Shown one piece after another: positions 25,722 to 35,848 of a stretch of DNA of 64,000 nt. Source of the DNA: Paludibacter sp. UBA6032 (GTDB lineage: Bacteria > Bacteroidota > Bacteroidia > Bacteroidales > Paludibacteraceae). Where the stretch lies: the NCBI GenBank assembly GCA_002427885.1, contig DIZI01000031.1, positions 1 to 64,000 of the forward strand, given 5' to 3'. The number at the start of each line of letters is the position of its first letter. The first letter of the stretch is position 1. A model generated the notes under the pieces. The model saw only the letters and a program-made list of their open reading frames with translations, searched no databases and was not told the origin of the DNA. A program made the translations under genes and the position numbers.

Positions 25722-28700
25722 ATGAAACCAAAATTTGTAAAAATCATCACGCTTCTGGTTCTAATAATTTCAAATTGTTTTTTAAACGATTTGAAGTCTC
25801 AACCTGAATGTCATTTTGAACACTATTCAACTGATGATGGACTTCCACAATATACGATTATGGATTTGTTGCAGGACAAAAAAGGTTTTATGTGGTTTGC
25901 AACCTGGAACGGTTTGAGTAAATTTAATGGTTATAAGTTTGTGAATTATAAAGTTCGACCTGGCGATTCGTACGTCATGAAAAGCAACAGGATTGAGCAA
26001 ATTAACGAGGATAAATATGGGCGGATCTGGTTAAGGACATATGTTGGCGAAGCACATTGTTTTAATCCGTATAGTGAAAAGTTTTGGGGAATGCAATTGG
26101 TCAAAGGATATGAAAATTATCCATTTCAATTATCTCAGATACAAATTAAACCTTCAGGAATAGTTTGGCTTTTGTCCGAGAAAAAAGGATGTATTGCAGT
26201 AACAGATTCTTTATTTAATATACAGATTTACAATCAGGAAAACGGAAGATTAAAAGGGAAAGCAGTTTACTCCGTTTTAGAGGAAACCAATGGGAATACA
26301 TGGCTTTTAACAGACAATGGATTATGCCAAATCCAAAAAGGAAAAGCACAGACTATGCCATTCTTTTTTGAGAATAATCATATAAATAAAAATAATAATC
26401 AGACTTTTTACTCTGCTCTGGAGCTCCGGAAGGAAATTTGGTTCGGCTCAAATAAAGGACGTATATGGAAATTTTCTAAACAAAGCGGAAAATTTACCCT
26501 CCTTAATTTACAGCTTGCATCAGATATTATCAACTTAAAAAGGATTAATCAAAACGAAGTGCTTATAATAACTTCAAACGATGGTTTTTTGATTATGAAT
26601 TTGCAAACCAACCATTTTCTATCATTCAACTCATCCAGTTTAAAAGGTCTGAAAACAAATATAATCGAAAATTCAATTTTAGATAAATCAAATCATTTAT
26701 GGCTTGAAACTCCTAATGTCGGGATATACAAGTTTGATATTAAAACCCATTTATTAAAGTATTATAATATTAAAACAGACGATATTAGTACTAATGTGTT
26801 CCCTCCAAGATTATATGTTCTGGAAGATATTTATCATAGAATCTGGGTTCAACCAAAGGGAGGAGGTTTTTCTTTGTACAACCCTGTCACGGATAATCTG
26901 GAACCTTTTTTTAATACACAATCATCACTTAACTGGAGATTTTCCAATATTGTCCATTCTGCGTTTTCAGACAGGCAGGGAAATTTATGGTTATCGACAC
27001 GATCGCATGGACTTGAAAAGATTGTTTTCGATAAAAATTATTTTAAAGCAACGATTCTAAATCCGAATGAACAACGGAGTGTCTCTAATGATGTACGAAC
27101 CGTATTTGAGGATAATGAACTGAATTTATGGATAGCCACTAAGGATAGTAAATTGAGAATCTATGATAAAAATAAAAATTTGTTGGGATTTTTCTCCGTT
27201 CAGGGAAATATAGGCAAACAAGCGGAACTCCCCGGGGCTGTTTACAGCATGATGCAGGATAAAGATGGTTATATCTGGATTGGAACCAAAGGGGAGGGAA
27301 TTTATAAGATAAAGAAGAATCTTCATTCATTTTCATATCAGGTTCAACATTATAAAAACAATCCTTCTGATGTTTACAGCTTGAGTGATAACAATATTTA
27401 CAGCATTATTCAGGATAAAAATAATCATATCTGGATTGGAACCTATGGCGGTGGATTGAATCTTGTTCAAACAAATACCACGGGTAAAACATACTTTATT
27501 AATCATCGGAACAATTTGAAAAATTATCCGATTGATACGGCAAACAGATTACGTTATATCACTGAGGACAAAAAAGGTCATATTTGTGTCGGTTCAACAA
27601 GTGGAATGATTATGTTTTCAAGTTCATTTTCATCTCCAGAGAATATTCAATATCATTTTTTTAGTAGTAAAGCTGGTGAGAGTGCGAGTTTGAGTAATAA
27701 TGATGTTCATGGAATTTGTTGTACAAAGAGGGGTGAAATGTTTTTGGTCACTTTTGGTGGTGGTATAAACAAAGTAATTGCCTACGATAAAAACGGATAT
27801 CCTTCTAAATTCAAATCCTATACTACCAAAAACGGTTTACCTTCTGATGTTACGCTGGCGGCAGTAGAAGATGAACAAGGTATGTTATGGATAAGTACTG
27901 AAAATAACCTGACGAAGTTTGATCCGGAAAAGGATTTTTTCGAGACCTATACGGATATCAAGCGTTTAATGTCCAGAAATGTTTTCTCAGAGGCATCTAC
28001 TTGTCGGTTACGATCAAATGAAATAATCTTTGGTTTTTCCGGAGGTATCCTCAGTTTTTCACCGGGAGTAATAAAAAACAATACCTTCGTTCCTTATATA
28101 TCCTTCTCGAAATTTCAACTTTTCAACAAAGATGTTTCAATTGGAGGTAAATCACCGCTGAATGAGGATATAGATGATGTTAAAGGACTGGTTTTGAAAC
28201 ATGATCAGAACTTTTTTAGTATCGAATTTGCTGCATTAGATTATATAGAACCTAATAACATTTCGTATGCCTATAAGCTGGAAGGATTTGATAAAGACTG
28301 GAACTATGTTCAAAAACAGCGTATTGCAAATTACACGAATCTTCCAAAGGGTGATTACATATTTAAAGTGAAATCAACAAGTAGTGAGGGTTTGTGGATG
28401 AATAACGAAAGGAAATTACCGATTAAAATTTTACCTTCATTCTGGGAAACTCCGGTTGCCTATTTTTTATATTTTATACTCTTTGTGGGGCTGGTTTTGC
28501 TTTGCGTTTACATTTTGATTACAATTTATCATTTGAAAGCCAATGTTCAGCTTGAAAAGAAGATGTCGGAAATGAAACTTCGTTTTTTTACAGATATATC
28601 CCACGAAATTCGAACTCCACTTACCATGATTACTGCTCCGGTGGAATATCTGCTAAATGACAAAAATACTCCGGAACCGATAAAAAAACAGTTGAAAATG

Positions 28701-30146
28701 GTTTCGCAAAATACCAATCGGATGTTACGATTGGTAAATCAGATTCTGGATTTTCGTAAAATACAGTTTTTACATTTAAAAGTTTCAGAAATTGAGATTG
28801 CATCTTTTGTTGAAGATATTTTTGATAATTTCAGAGAAATAGCAGACAATCAACATATCAAATTTAAATTTATAAATACAGCCGGGAATACAAAAATTTG
28901 GGTTGATCCTGATTGTCTTGAAAAAATTGTTATGAATTTGTTGTCCAATGCATTTAAATTTACGCCGAACGGAAAATCAATTCAGGTCGCAATTAAAAAA
29001 GAGGATAAATATTTGTCCATTGAAGTACGCGATCAGGGTTCCGGGGTTCCACACGATAAACAAAAAAGACTTTTTACCCGCTTTGCTTCATTCAACGAAG
29101 ATAAAAGTAAGCCAAGCACCGGCATTGGATTATCATTGGTTAAAGATCTGGCAGAGAAACATTCAGCTAAAGTAACCGTAGAAAGTGAAGAAGGGAAAGG
29201 GAGCTGTTTTACGGTCAGCTTTCTTTTTGGAATAGAGCATTTTGATAAAAATGTTGAAATTATTGCAGCTTCAACAAATGATCAACTGCCCGAAGTTGCT
29301 CAATCAATCAGCAGTCGGGTTGACTATATTGAACCGATAGAAGATAACATTAAAAACAATTCAAAATCTTCCGTTTTAGTTGTTGAAGACGATGCTGAAT
29401 TGCGATCATTTATGAAATCAATACTTGAATCGGAGTATATCATTTATGAATCTGAAGATGGAGCTGATGGGTTAGAGAAAGCGATTCAGTTTTGTCCGGA
29501 TTTTGTGGTAAGTGATATCATGATGCCTCGTATGGATGGAATTGAATTGCTCCAGAATCTCAAAAAGAACAGGAATACAAGTCATATACCTGTTATCTTA
29601 CTGACATCTAAAACAACTATTGAAAGTAAACTTGAAGGTCTGGCTTATGGTGCAGATGATTACATAACAAAACCATTTAGTGTTCCCTATTTTCAGGCGC
29701 GAATTGCCAATTTATTACAACAACGGAAACAATTGCAGGATATTTTCAGGGGAAATTTGACTTCATATTCAATGGACGAGTATAATCCACTTCCATATAG
29801 TATTAATACGCAGGATGAAGAAATGGTCAAAAAAATAATGGAATTGATTGAAGAAAATATGGAAAGTAGTGATTTTACGGTTGAAGATCTCTGTCAATCT
29901 GTTAATATGAGCCGTTCGGTCTTTTTTAAAAAACTAAAAAGTCTTACCGGACTTGCACCGGTAGAATTTATACGTGATGTCAAAATGAGGCGTGCTGCAC
30001 AAATTCTTGCTACCACTAAGTACATGATAAAGGAAGTTGCCTATTTGGTAGGAATTTCCGATAGTAAGTATTTTACGAAATGTTTTAAAGCCAAATATGG
30101 AATGACACCGCTTGAATTCAAAAATCAGGATCATAAAACACCGTAG
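25722..30146 (+). CDS. Hybrid two-component system sensor/regulator (HTCS)
   Basis: This 1474-residue one-protein signalling system has, in order, a signal sequence, about 14 Reg_prop propeller repeats (GLPQYTIMDLLQDKKGFMW, IQDKNNHIWIGTYGGGL and others, to about 780), a Y_Y_Y domain (about 830-895), one transmembrane helix (about 912-935), a HisKA domain with H961 in ISHEIRTPLT, an HATPase domain (NLLSNAFKFTP, DQGSGVP, GIGLSLVKD), a receiver with phospho-acceptor D1265 in SDIMMPRMDG and K in TKPF, and a C-terminal AraC-type HTH (about 1372-1470). Such proteins sense an oligosaccharide in the periplasm and switch on glycan-use genes. The adjacent pectin-active genes are the obvious target. The ATG at 25722 is chosen over a TTG 24 bases earlier. 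Confidence 0.95.
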   Translation: MKPKFVKIITLLVLIISNCFLNDLKSQPECHFEHYSTDDGLPQYTIMDLLQDKKGFMWFATWNGLSKFNGYKFVNYKVRPGDSYVMKSNRIEQINEDKYGRIWLRTYVGEAHCFNPYSEKFWGMQLVKGYENYPFQLSQIQIKPSGIVWLLSEKKGCIAVTDSLFNIQIYNQENGRLKGKAVYSVLEETNGNTWLLTDNGLCQIQKGKAQTMPFFFENNHINKNNNQTFYSALELRKEIWFGSNKGRIWKFSKQSGKFTLLNLQLASDIINLKRINQNEVLIITSNDGFLIMNLQTNHFLSFNSSSLKGLKTNIIENSILDKSNHLWLETPNVGIYKFDIKTHLLKYYNIKTDDISTNVFPPRLYVLEDIYHRIWVQPKGGGFSLYNPVTDNLEPFFNTQSSLNWRFSNIVHSAFSDRQGNLWLSTRSHGLEKIVFDKNYFKATILNPNEQRSVSNDVRTVFEDNELNLWIATKDSKLRIYDKNKNLLGFFSVQGNIGKQAELPGAVYSMMQDKDGYIWIGTKGEGIYKIKKNLHSFSYQVQHYKNNPSDVYSLSDNNIYSIIQDKNNHIWIGTYGGGLNLVQTNTTGKTYFINHRNNLKNYPIDTANRLRYITEDKKGHICVGSTSGMIMFSSSFSSPENIQYHFFSSKAGESASLSNNDVHGICCTKRGEMFLVTFGGGINKVIAYDKNGYPSKFKSYTTKNGLPSDVTLAAVEDEQGMLWISTENNLTKFDPEKDFFETYTDIKRLMSRNVFSEASTCRLRSNEIIFGFSGGILSFSPGVIKNNTFVPYISFSKFQLFNKDVSIGGKSPLNEDIDDVKGLVLKHDQNFFSIEFAALDYIEPNNISYAYKLEGFDKDWNYVQKQRIANYTNLPKGDYIFKVKSTSSEGLWMNNERKLPIKILPSFWETPVAYFLYFILFVGLVLLCVYILITIYHLKANVQLEKKMSEMKLRFFTDISHEIRTPLTMITAPVEYLLNDKNTPEPIKKQLKMVSQNTNRMLRLVNQILDFRKIQFLHLKVSEIEIASFVEDIFDNFREIADNQHIKFKFINTAGNTKIWVDPDCLEKIVMNLLSNAFKFTPNGKSIQVAIKKEDKYLSIEVRDQGSGVPHDKQKRLFTRFASFNEDKSKPSTGIGLSLVKDLAEKHSAKVTVESEEGKGSCFTVSFLFGIEHFDKNVEIIAASTNDQLPEVAQSISSRVDYIEPIEDNIKNNSKSSVLVVEDDAELRSFMKSILESEYIIYESEDGADGLEKAIQFCPDFVVSDIMMPRMDGIELLQNLKKNRNTSHIPVILLTSKTTIESKLEGLAYGADDYITKPFSVPYFQARIANLLQQRKQLQDIFRGNLTSYSMDEYNPLPYSINTQDEEMVKKIMELIEENMESSDFTVEDLCQSVNMSRSVFFKKLKSLTGLAPVEFIRDVKMRRAAQILATTKYMIKEVAYLVGISDSKYFTKCFKAKYGMTPLEFKNQDHKTP

Positions 30147-30163
30147 AAAAAATTACGGTGTTT
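30136..30163 (+). terminator. Terminator of the HTCS gene
   Basis: A 10-base-pair stem (30136-30145 with 30154-30163) overlaps the TAG stop codon. It also lies just past the stop of the convergent TonB-type gene. Confidence 0.7.
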
Positions 30164-30167
30164 CAGA

Positions 30168-31400
30168 TTATTTTTTACTTTCAATTAAAATCACACCGTT
30201 TACGGCATCTTTACCATACTCTTTTACTAAATTCTTTGAAACTTCTTTCGTTGTTGGTTGAAGCACTTTGTATGATGATAAGTTGGCATAATTAAGCCAT
30301 GATAAATCAAATGAAGCAGGTAATCTTTCCCCATCAAGGAGAACGATTGTTTTGTCATTCCGTTCCCATTCTTTTTGATCAGCTGGGAGGTCTAATTTAA
30401 AAGTTACCGGCATGGTAACAAAAATGCTTATGTTTTGACCACATTTTGTACCCGGTTTCCATTCGGGTAAAGTATTGATAACCCTCAGGGCTTCCTTATC
30501 TAAAAAATAATCAACTGGTTTCATAACTTGTGCATCATTTACTTTTCCGGTTTTATCTACCTTGAAACGCACAATTACTTTTCCCTCTGTTTTTAATTGT
30601 TTGGCAACGAAAGGGTATTGGATGCTGTCGGTTATATAGCGAATGAGTTCAGTTTTTCCACCGGGGAACTCAGGAATTTTTGTTTTCTCCTTACAGGTAT
30701 CATTTTTGGCAGTATCAATTGTATCAGCCAATGAATAATAAATTTCTTCTTTGTTTGTACTTATCAAAACTACTCCATTGGCTGCATCCCTTCCGTACTG
30801 AGCAATCAATTTCGATTTTTCTTCTTTCGGGAAGGGTTTAAGGATCATGACTGAAGATAATTTGCTGTTATTTAGTATATTCGTGTTAAACTTTGAAGGC
30901 ATTTTCACTCCATCAATCATTATGATTGTTTTTTCATTTACCTCCCATAAACTTTCTTCGCTGGGTATTTGAAAGACAACCGGTAGTATTTGATATACCG
31001 CAACCTTTTCACCATTTTGTTCTCCCGGTGTCCAGTCGGGTAATAACCCGATGACGCGTAAGGCTTCATTATCAAGACTCGGAGAAACGCTCCTCAGCAC
31101 CTTTGCATTTTCAATTTTCCCGTTTTTGGCGATGACAAATTGAACGATTACTTTTCCTTGTTCCTTCTTTTTCAGTGCTTCTGCCGGATAACTTATTGTT
31201 TGGTTTAAAAACGCAACCAACGCTTTTTCACCACCCTGAAATTCGGGCATTTTATCAACTATTGCATAAACCGAATCTGTTGTTTCCTGTTGGATTTGAT
31301 TCATTCTTAATTGTGTTGCTGACAAACTCCCTGTAAAAGTAATAAACAAGACTAATACGAGCGTTATAAAAGGGGTTGTGTTTGTTTTAGAGAGATTCAT
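30168..31400 (-). CDS. Protein with two TonB C-terminal domains alternating with two receptor-plug-like segments
   Basis: This 410-residue protein has an N-terminal signal or anchor helix (about 11-28). A TonB C-terminal domain (about 45-146, with MPEFQGGEKA, GKVIVQFVI and LPDWTPGEQNGEKV) is followed by a segment like the plug of TonB-dependent receptors (about 157-217: IIMIDGVKMP, then QYGRDAANGVVLIST). The pair is then repeated: TonB (about 240-336) and plug-like (about 350-410, ending EYGKDAVNGVILIESKK). I use the ATG at 31400 because a longer frame has a poor N-terminus and overlaps the terminator region. The usual TonB cytoplasmic tail and proline-rich spacer are missing, so this is not a classical energy transducer. 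Confidence 0.85.
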   Translation of the reverse strand: MNLSKTNTTPFITLVLVLFITFTGSLSATQLRMNQIQQETTDSVYAIVDKMPEFQGGEKALVAFLNQTISYPAEALKKKEQGKVIVQFVIAKNGKIENAKVLRSVSPSLDNEALRVIGLLPDWTPGEQNGEKVAVYQILPVVFQIPSEESLWEVNEKTIIMIDGVKMPSKFNTNILNNSKLSSVMILKPFPKEEKSKLIAQYGRDAANGVVLISTNKEEIYYSLADTIDTAKNDTCKEKTKIPEFPGGKTELIRYITDSIQYPFVAKQLKTEGKVIVRFKVDKTGKVNDAQVMKPVDYFLDKEALRVINTLPEWKPGTKCGQNISIFVTMPVTFKLDLPADQKEWERNDKTIVLLDGERLPASFDLSWLNYANLSSYKVLQPTTKEVSKNLVKEYGKDAVNGVILIESKK

Positions 31401-31499
31401 TGTGAAAAAAATTATGTGTTTCGAACTAAATAAATGAAATGGAAAAGCGTTTTCCAAACCGGAAGCAAATGTACAATTATTTTTCGTGTTTAACTGAAA

Positions 31500-31537
31500 C
31501 AAAAACAGAAATGAATGCTGTTTCATTTCTGTTTTTG
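31500..31537 (-). terminator. Terminator after the second TonB-type gene
   Basis: A 16-base-pair stem (31500-31515 with 31522-31537) with a 6-base loop and A/T-rich arms, located downstream of the gene at 31564. Confidence 0.75.
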
Positions 31538-31563
31538 TTTTAGTAATTTATTTGAAAAGTATT

Positions 31564-32535
31564 TTATTTCTTCTTAGTAATCATAATTACTCCATTCTTA
31601 CCTTTTTCTCCATAAAGTGCGATTGCAGATTTATTTTTTAGTACTGTAATTTCCTGAATATCTTTCTTATTTAAGTTGGAAGTTTCTTTTTGGGTTGAAA
31701 CTTTCCCATCAATCACAAATAATGGAATTTCTCCATTTTTAAAGTTGTCAAAATTGATATCTTTATCTTCTATTACTTTTGGTTTATCATCAGCCGATTG
31801 AACTTTTTCTGAAGCTTTTTGGCGGGCATATTGTTTCGTAACAATAATTATAACCCCATTGGACGTATTAGCTCCATATTTTAATGCAAGGTCATCCAGT
31901 TTTTCCTTTTTATCGGGCGTAATAACATCAACAATCTGGAAACTATCTTTTTTCAAAGTTGAAAAATTGTAGTCAGTTGGTGCAACTTTGTCATCCATAA
32001 TTACCAAGGGCTTTTTTGTCGGATCCAGTGATTTGGATTTGGTACCACCTACCAATTTAAATGTAATGGGCAACGTATAATAAACAGAAACTTTTTCCCC
32101 TTTTTGCTCTCCGGGAATCCAGTCGGGTAAAGAACTAACTACTCTGGCACCTTCTTTATCCATACTTGGATATAATCCGCGTATTGTTTCTACATTATCA
32201 ACTTTTCCAAACTTGGTTACAACAAAACGAACGACAATCCGTCCCTGAATTCCTTTTTCCTGAGCGTCTATCGGATATTTCAGATTACGGCTGATATAAT
32301 CCAATAAGCCCTTTTCGCCACCCGGAAACTGAGGCATTTTTTCGATTACCTGATAAATTCCATTCTTGTCGGGTTTATCCAGATCAGGTTTCGTTTTTCG
32401 AAGCGAGTCTGTAGAAATCGGAACAGGGACATTTGCTTGGGTTTGCGCATTTGTACTAAAAAGAAATACAAATAGAGCCGGAACAATTAGCAAGAGTTTA
32501 AAAAACCATTGAATCATTTTTTTTTGAAGATGCAT
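31564..32535 (-). CDS. Protein with one TonB C-terminal domain and two receptor-plug-like segments
   Basis: This 323-residue protein has a signal or anchor helix (about 9-30), a TonB C-terminal domain (about 60-162, with MPQFPGGEKGL, QGRIVVRFVV, LPDWIPGEQKGEK) and two segments that resemble the plug of SusC-type TonB-dependent receptors: about 175-234 (PLVIMDDKVAP, KYGANTSNGVIIIVTK) and about 270-323 (PLFVIDGKVS, then ALYGEKGKNGVIMITKKK). The last is very close to the SusC plug signature (DG...YG..G.NGVI.ITTK). An ATG at 32517 is an alternative start, but the longer form gives the basic N-terminus expected of an anchor. It belongs to the same gene group as the M56-TonB protein. Confidence 0.85.
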   Translation of the reverse strand: MHLQKKMIQWFFKLLLIVPALFVFLFSTNAQTQANVPVPISTDSLRKTKPDLDKPDKNGIYQVIEKMPQFPGGEKGLLDYISRNLKYPIDAQEKGIQGRIVVRFVVTKFGKVDNVETIRGLYPSMDKEGARVVSSLPDWIPGEQKGEKVSVYYTLPITFKLVGGTKSKSLDPTKKPLVIMDDKVAPTDYNFSTLKKDSFQIVDVITPDKKEKLDDLALKYGANTSNGVIIIVTKQYARQKASEKVQSADDKPKVIEDKDINFDNFKNGEIPLFVIDGKVSTQKETSNLNKKDIQEITVLKNKSAIALYGEKGKNGVIMITKKK

Positions 32536-32660
32536 AAGTATAGAATTTAAGTAGGCAATTAACTTAACCTAAAGCAAAAGTACAATTATTTTTTGTATAT
32601 CAAAAAAAACAGGATTGAAAAAATCAAACCTGCTTCTGTACTTTGAACAACAAAACATAT

Positions 32661-33938
32661 TTACTTCTTATCGAAGAAGAGATTATTCTTCAATTCCTCA
32701 ATTCTGTTTTTTACGGCTGAATAATATGTTCCGCTAAGTTCATTCTCTACTACTTCTTTTGGCTTTTCAGGTTCTATAGGGAAAGTGGCTATAAACAAAT
32801 TATAATATTTCAACGCTTGCTTTGGAGAATTCAGATGATTATCATAAATACCGGCAATTGTGTATAGAGTAATTTTATTATCGGGTTTTAATTTATTGCA
32901 TATCTCGTAATATTTTAAGGACTCGCTATACTTGAATAATCTGCTGTATCCTAAAGCAATATTATTATAAAAATTAAAAAGAACCGAATCCTTTGGGATC
33001 GCAAGGTCTAATCCTCTATTCAATAATTCAATTCCATCGGCATGATGTCCTATTAATATTGAGGTACGACCTAAATAATAAATCAGGTTAAGATTGGTTG
33101 AATCTTTTTGATAAGATTGTGATAAATGATCGAAAGCAGGAATATAATCGGTTAATGCCAAATAGCTTGCTCCCAGATAATAATTTGTAAGAAAAGAACT
33201 GTCGCCTTGCAGGAAAAGCTTGTTTAACCGATATATGGCCTTATCGTAATCTTTATTCATACAATACGCTATGCCGTTATATTGATTGATTTGTTGATTG
33301 GATGAATCGGATTGTATATATCGTTCTGTGCAATTAATCAGTTCGTTATAATTATTGTCTTGGAGGTAAATTCTGGAAAGTTTATTGAGTGTGTTATAAT
33401 CTTCTGGAATGTGTTTAAGTTCTTTCTGATAATAAAAAATAGCAGAATCTTTTTTTGAGATTTGAAAATAGCAATCACCCAAAATAGGATAAAGAATTGG
33501 AAGTGAGTCTTTCTTTAGAATGGAGTCTGCCAGACTAATTGTGGAATTCCAGTCTCTGAGCTTGTAAACAATATTCATATAATTCAACTGCATATACCGG
33601 TTATTGGGTTCCGTTTGCAGTGCCATAAAATAGTAAAACTTCGATTTGCTTAAGTCTCCTGTCAACTGGTAACAATCGGCCAATTCGTTAATTGCAGATA
33701 AATTGGAATTGTCTTGCTTTACTATTTCTTCAAAAATTCCAATAGCAGGTTTTAATTGTCCTATATTCTTGTAGCATTTAGCTTTTAGGAAATCCATTTC
33801 GGCAGATTTCTTTTCTTTTGTTATCAGTTGAATGGCCAGTTCGTAATTGTAGCTTTTTAAAGCACGCTGAATGGCATTACTTTGTGCTTCAATAGATAGA
33901 GAAAGAAAAATTAAAAATCCAATAAGAATGCTTTTCAT
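32661..33938 (-). CDS. Periplasmic tetratricopeptide-repeat protein
   Basis: This 425-residue protein has a signal peptide (about 1-18, ending IEAQS) and then TPRs to the end. Repeats include NELADCYQLTGDLSKSKFYY, LGDCYFQISKKDSAIFYYQK, LNKLSRIYLQDNNYNELI and NNIALGYSRLFKYSESLKYY. It sits between the M56-TonB gene and the two TonB/plug proteins on the same strand, with gaps of 80 and 125 bases. It probably holds a complex together in the periplasm. No enzymatic motif is visible. Confidence 0.85.
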   Translation of the reverse strand: MKSILIGFLIFLSLSIEAQSNAIQRALKSYNYELAIQLITKEKKSAEMDFLKAKCYKNIGQLKPAIGIFEEIVKQDNSNLSAINELADCYQLTGDLSKSKFYYFMALQTEPNNRYMQLNYMNIVYKLRDWNSTISLADSILKKDSLPILYPILGDCYFQISKKDSAIFYYQKELKHIPEDYNTLNKLSRIYLQDNNYNELINCTERYIQSDSSNQQINQYNGIAYCMNKDYDKAIYRLNKLFLQGDSSFLTNYYLGASYLALTDYIPAFDHLSQSYQKDSTNLNLIYYLGRTSILIGHHADGIELLNRGLDLAIPKDSVLFNFYNNIALGYSRLFKYSESLKYYEICNKLKPDNKITLYTIAGIYDNHLNSPKQALKYYNLFIATFPIEPEKPKEVVENELSGTYYSAVKNRIEELKNNLFFDKK

Positions 33939-34018
33939 AGCATTGTGATTTAAGTTTTGAAGAAAATGTGTCGGTCAGAAAGTTGATCGACACATTCCTA
34001 ATATTTTTCTCAGTATTA

Positions 34019-35848
34019 CTATTCTTTTAATCTATAACTTATTGGCAACGTATAATATACTGACACTTTTTCCCCTTTTTGCTCACCGGGGATCCATTCG
34101 GACATTGAATTAACTACTCTTAATGATTCTTGATCAGTTTCAGGGCTCAGGCTGCGGAGTACTTCTGCTTTTTCAATTTTCCCTGATTTGTTTACAATAA
34201 ATCGAATAACAACCATACCTTGTATACCATTTTTCTGAGCAGTTACAGGATATTTCAAATTGTCACCGATATACTTCAGCAATTCATTCTCTCCGCCCGG
34301 GAACTGTGGCATTTTTTCAACAACAGTAAATGCTTCCGTTGCATTAGTTGTCTTTTTATCATCGACATCTTTTCCTTGTAACTTAAAATTTATAGGCAAT
34401 GTATATTGTACATTTACATTTTTACCTTTTTGTTGACCGGGTGTCCAAAGTGGCATTGCCTCAACAACCCGAATAGCTTCCTTGTCTAAACTTGGATCGA
34501 TACTACGTATTACTTTTACATTGCCTATTTTACCTTCACTTGTTACTACAAATTGACAAATTACACGTCCCTGAATCCCATTTTCTTGAGCAATGACAGG
34601 ATATCTTATATTCATCGCCAGATATTTAAATAATGCATCGGTTCCACCCGGATAATCCGGCATTTTTTCAACAACCGTAAAAACTACTTTGTCATCTCCG
34701 GGAACAGTAGCTGTTGTATTGTCATATTGTTTGTCTTGAACCCCATAACCAGTTACTGTAATTTCATCTAAGTTCGACTTGGGTTTGTCGTCAGAAATTT
34801 TCGTATCCGTGGAAGTTGAAGGTTTTGGAGCTGTATTATATTGTTTCTCTTGTGTTTGTCCATAGCCTGTAACTGCCAATTCATCTAAATTAGATGTGGA
34901 TTTGTCATTTGTAGTTTCCTGTTTTTGACTGTAATTACTTTGGTTGGATTTCATATCTTGCAAAGTTTCTTTTGCCGAACTTATAATATTCTCGGCATTA
35001 CTCGAAATGACTAAAGCTGCAGCTAATGGGACAATTAATAAATACTTCAAAATGCCCGCTTTCGAAGTTTTTTGTTGATTCATCATGGTAATACGTTTTT
35101 TTAAGGGTGAAATATTAAATTTATTGGCAAGTTTAATTTCGGGAGTCTGATAGGCTAATTGAAGCAAATGATACTGATAACTTTTTGTGTCGAAACCTGA
35201 TTCGAGGACTTTGTTGTCTGCAAGGAATTCTAGGTTTTGCCTGATTTCGCGCTTTAGCAACCAACTTGAAGGATTGATCCAGAAAGCAATTGTCAAGAGC
35301 TCACTTAATATTACATCGTAACTATGCCCCTGACGAACATGTGTCAACTCATGAGCCAGAATTTGCCTTGTTTCTTCTTCGTTATGCAAGGCCGGATTGA
35401 GGTAAATAGAACTAAAAAACGAAAACGGTGTCAGTTCTTTTTGTACGGCAATAATCCTGGTATTTTGAATCATCTTTACTTTTCCCTGAATTCTGATTCT
35501 GAGGATGGAGGTCAATTGTACAATCATTCTTAACAATAAAACTACCGATACAAGTCCATAGATAAAGTACAAGATCGATTCTAAACTGAAACCCTGTTCC
35601 TGATTTGGAGTAACTGTAAATTCTTGGAGCATGGCATAGTTTGCAACAAAGACCTGAACCGGTTCCTGACTTTGTAACCAATTTTCTATAGAGAGAAACG
35701 GATAGGTAAATGAAACAAACAGGCTCAATAGTAAATAATACCGGCGTGTTTTCCAGAAGGTATCTCCGGCAAAAAACAAGCGGTAAAACAAGTAAAACAA
35801 AGCTATCGCGATGTTCACTTTCAAAAAATAAATCAATAGTTCGTTCAT
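34019..35848 (-). CDS. BlaR1-like M56 metallopeptidase fused to two TonB C-terminal domains
   Basis: This 609-residue membrane protein has helices near 5-26, 37-54 and 90-116, a cytoplasmic M56 zinc-protease domain with HELTH at 166-170, and a fourth helix (about 265-282). The periplasmic part has two short boxes, VTGYG at 326-330 and 365-369, each preceded by LDE, then two TonB C-terminal domains (about 390-490 and 508-607). BlaR1-type proteins sense a signal outside and use the protease to remove the partner repressor. Here the penicillin-binding sensor is replaced by TonB domains. The ATG at 35848 overlaps the stop of the BlaI-type gene (ATGA), which rejects a 54-residue longer frame and suggests translational coupling. 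Confidence 0.9.
   Translation of the reverse strand: MNELLIYFLKVNIAIALFYLFYRLFFAGDTFWKTRRYYLLLSLFVSFTYPFLSIENWLQSQEPVQVFVANYAMLQEFTVTPNQEQGFSLESILYFIYGLVSVVLLLRMIVQLTSILRIRIQGKVKMIQNTRIIAVQKELTPFSFFSSIYLNPALHNEEETRQILAHELTHVRQGHSYDVILSELLTIAFWINPSSWLLKREIRQNLEFLADNKVLESGFDTKSYQYHLLQLAYQTPEIKLANKFNISPLKKRITMMNQQKTSKAGILKYLLIVPLAAALVISSNAENIISSAKETLQDMKSNQSNYSQKQETTNDKSTSNLDELAVTGYGQTQEKQYNTAPKPSTSTDTKISDDKPKSNLDEITVTGYGVQDKQYDNTTATVPGDDKVVFTVVEKMPDYPGGTDALFKYLAMNIRYPVIAQENGIQGRVICQFVVTSEGKIGNVKVIRSIDPSLDKEAIRVVEAMPLWTPGQQKGKNVNVQYTLPINFKLQGKDVDDKKTTNATEAFTVVEKMPQFPGGENELLKYIGDNLKYPVTAQKNGIQGMVVIRFIVNKSGKIEKAEVLRSLSPETDQESLRVVNSMSEWIPGEQKGEKVSVYYTLPISYRLKE

Noticed and set aside
31401..31526. 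42-residue extension of the TonB/plug protein
   Set aside because: It reads through terminator-like DNA and spoils the signal sequence that begins at the ATG at 31400.
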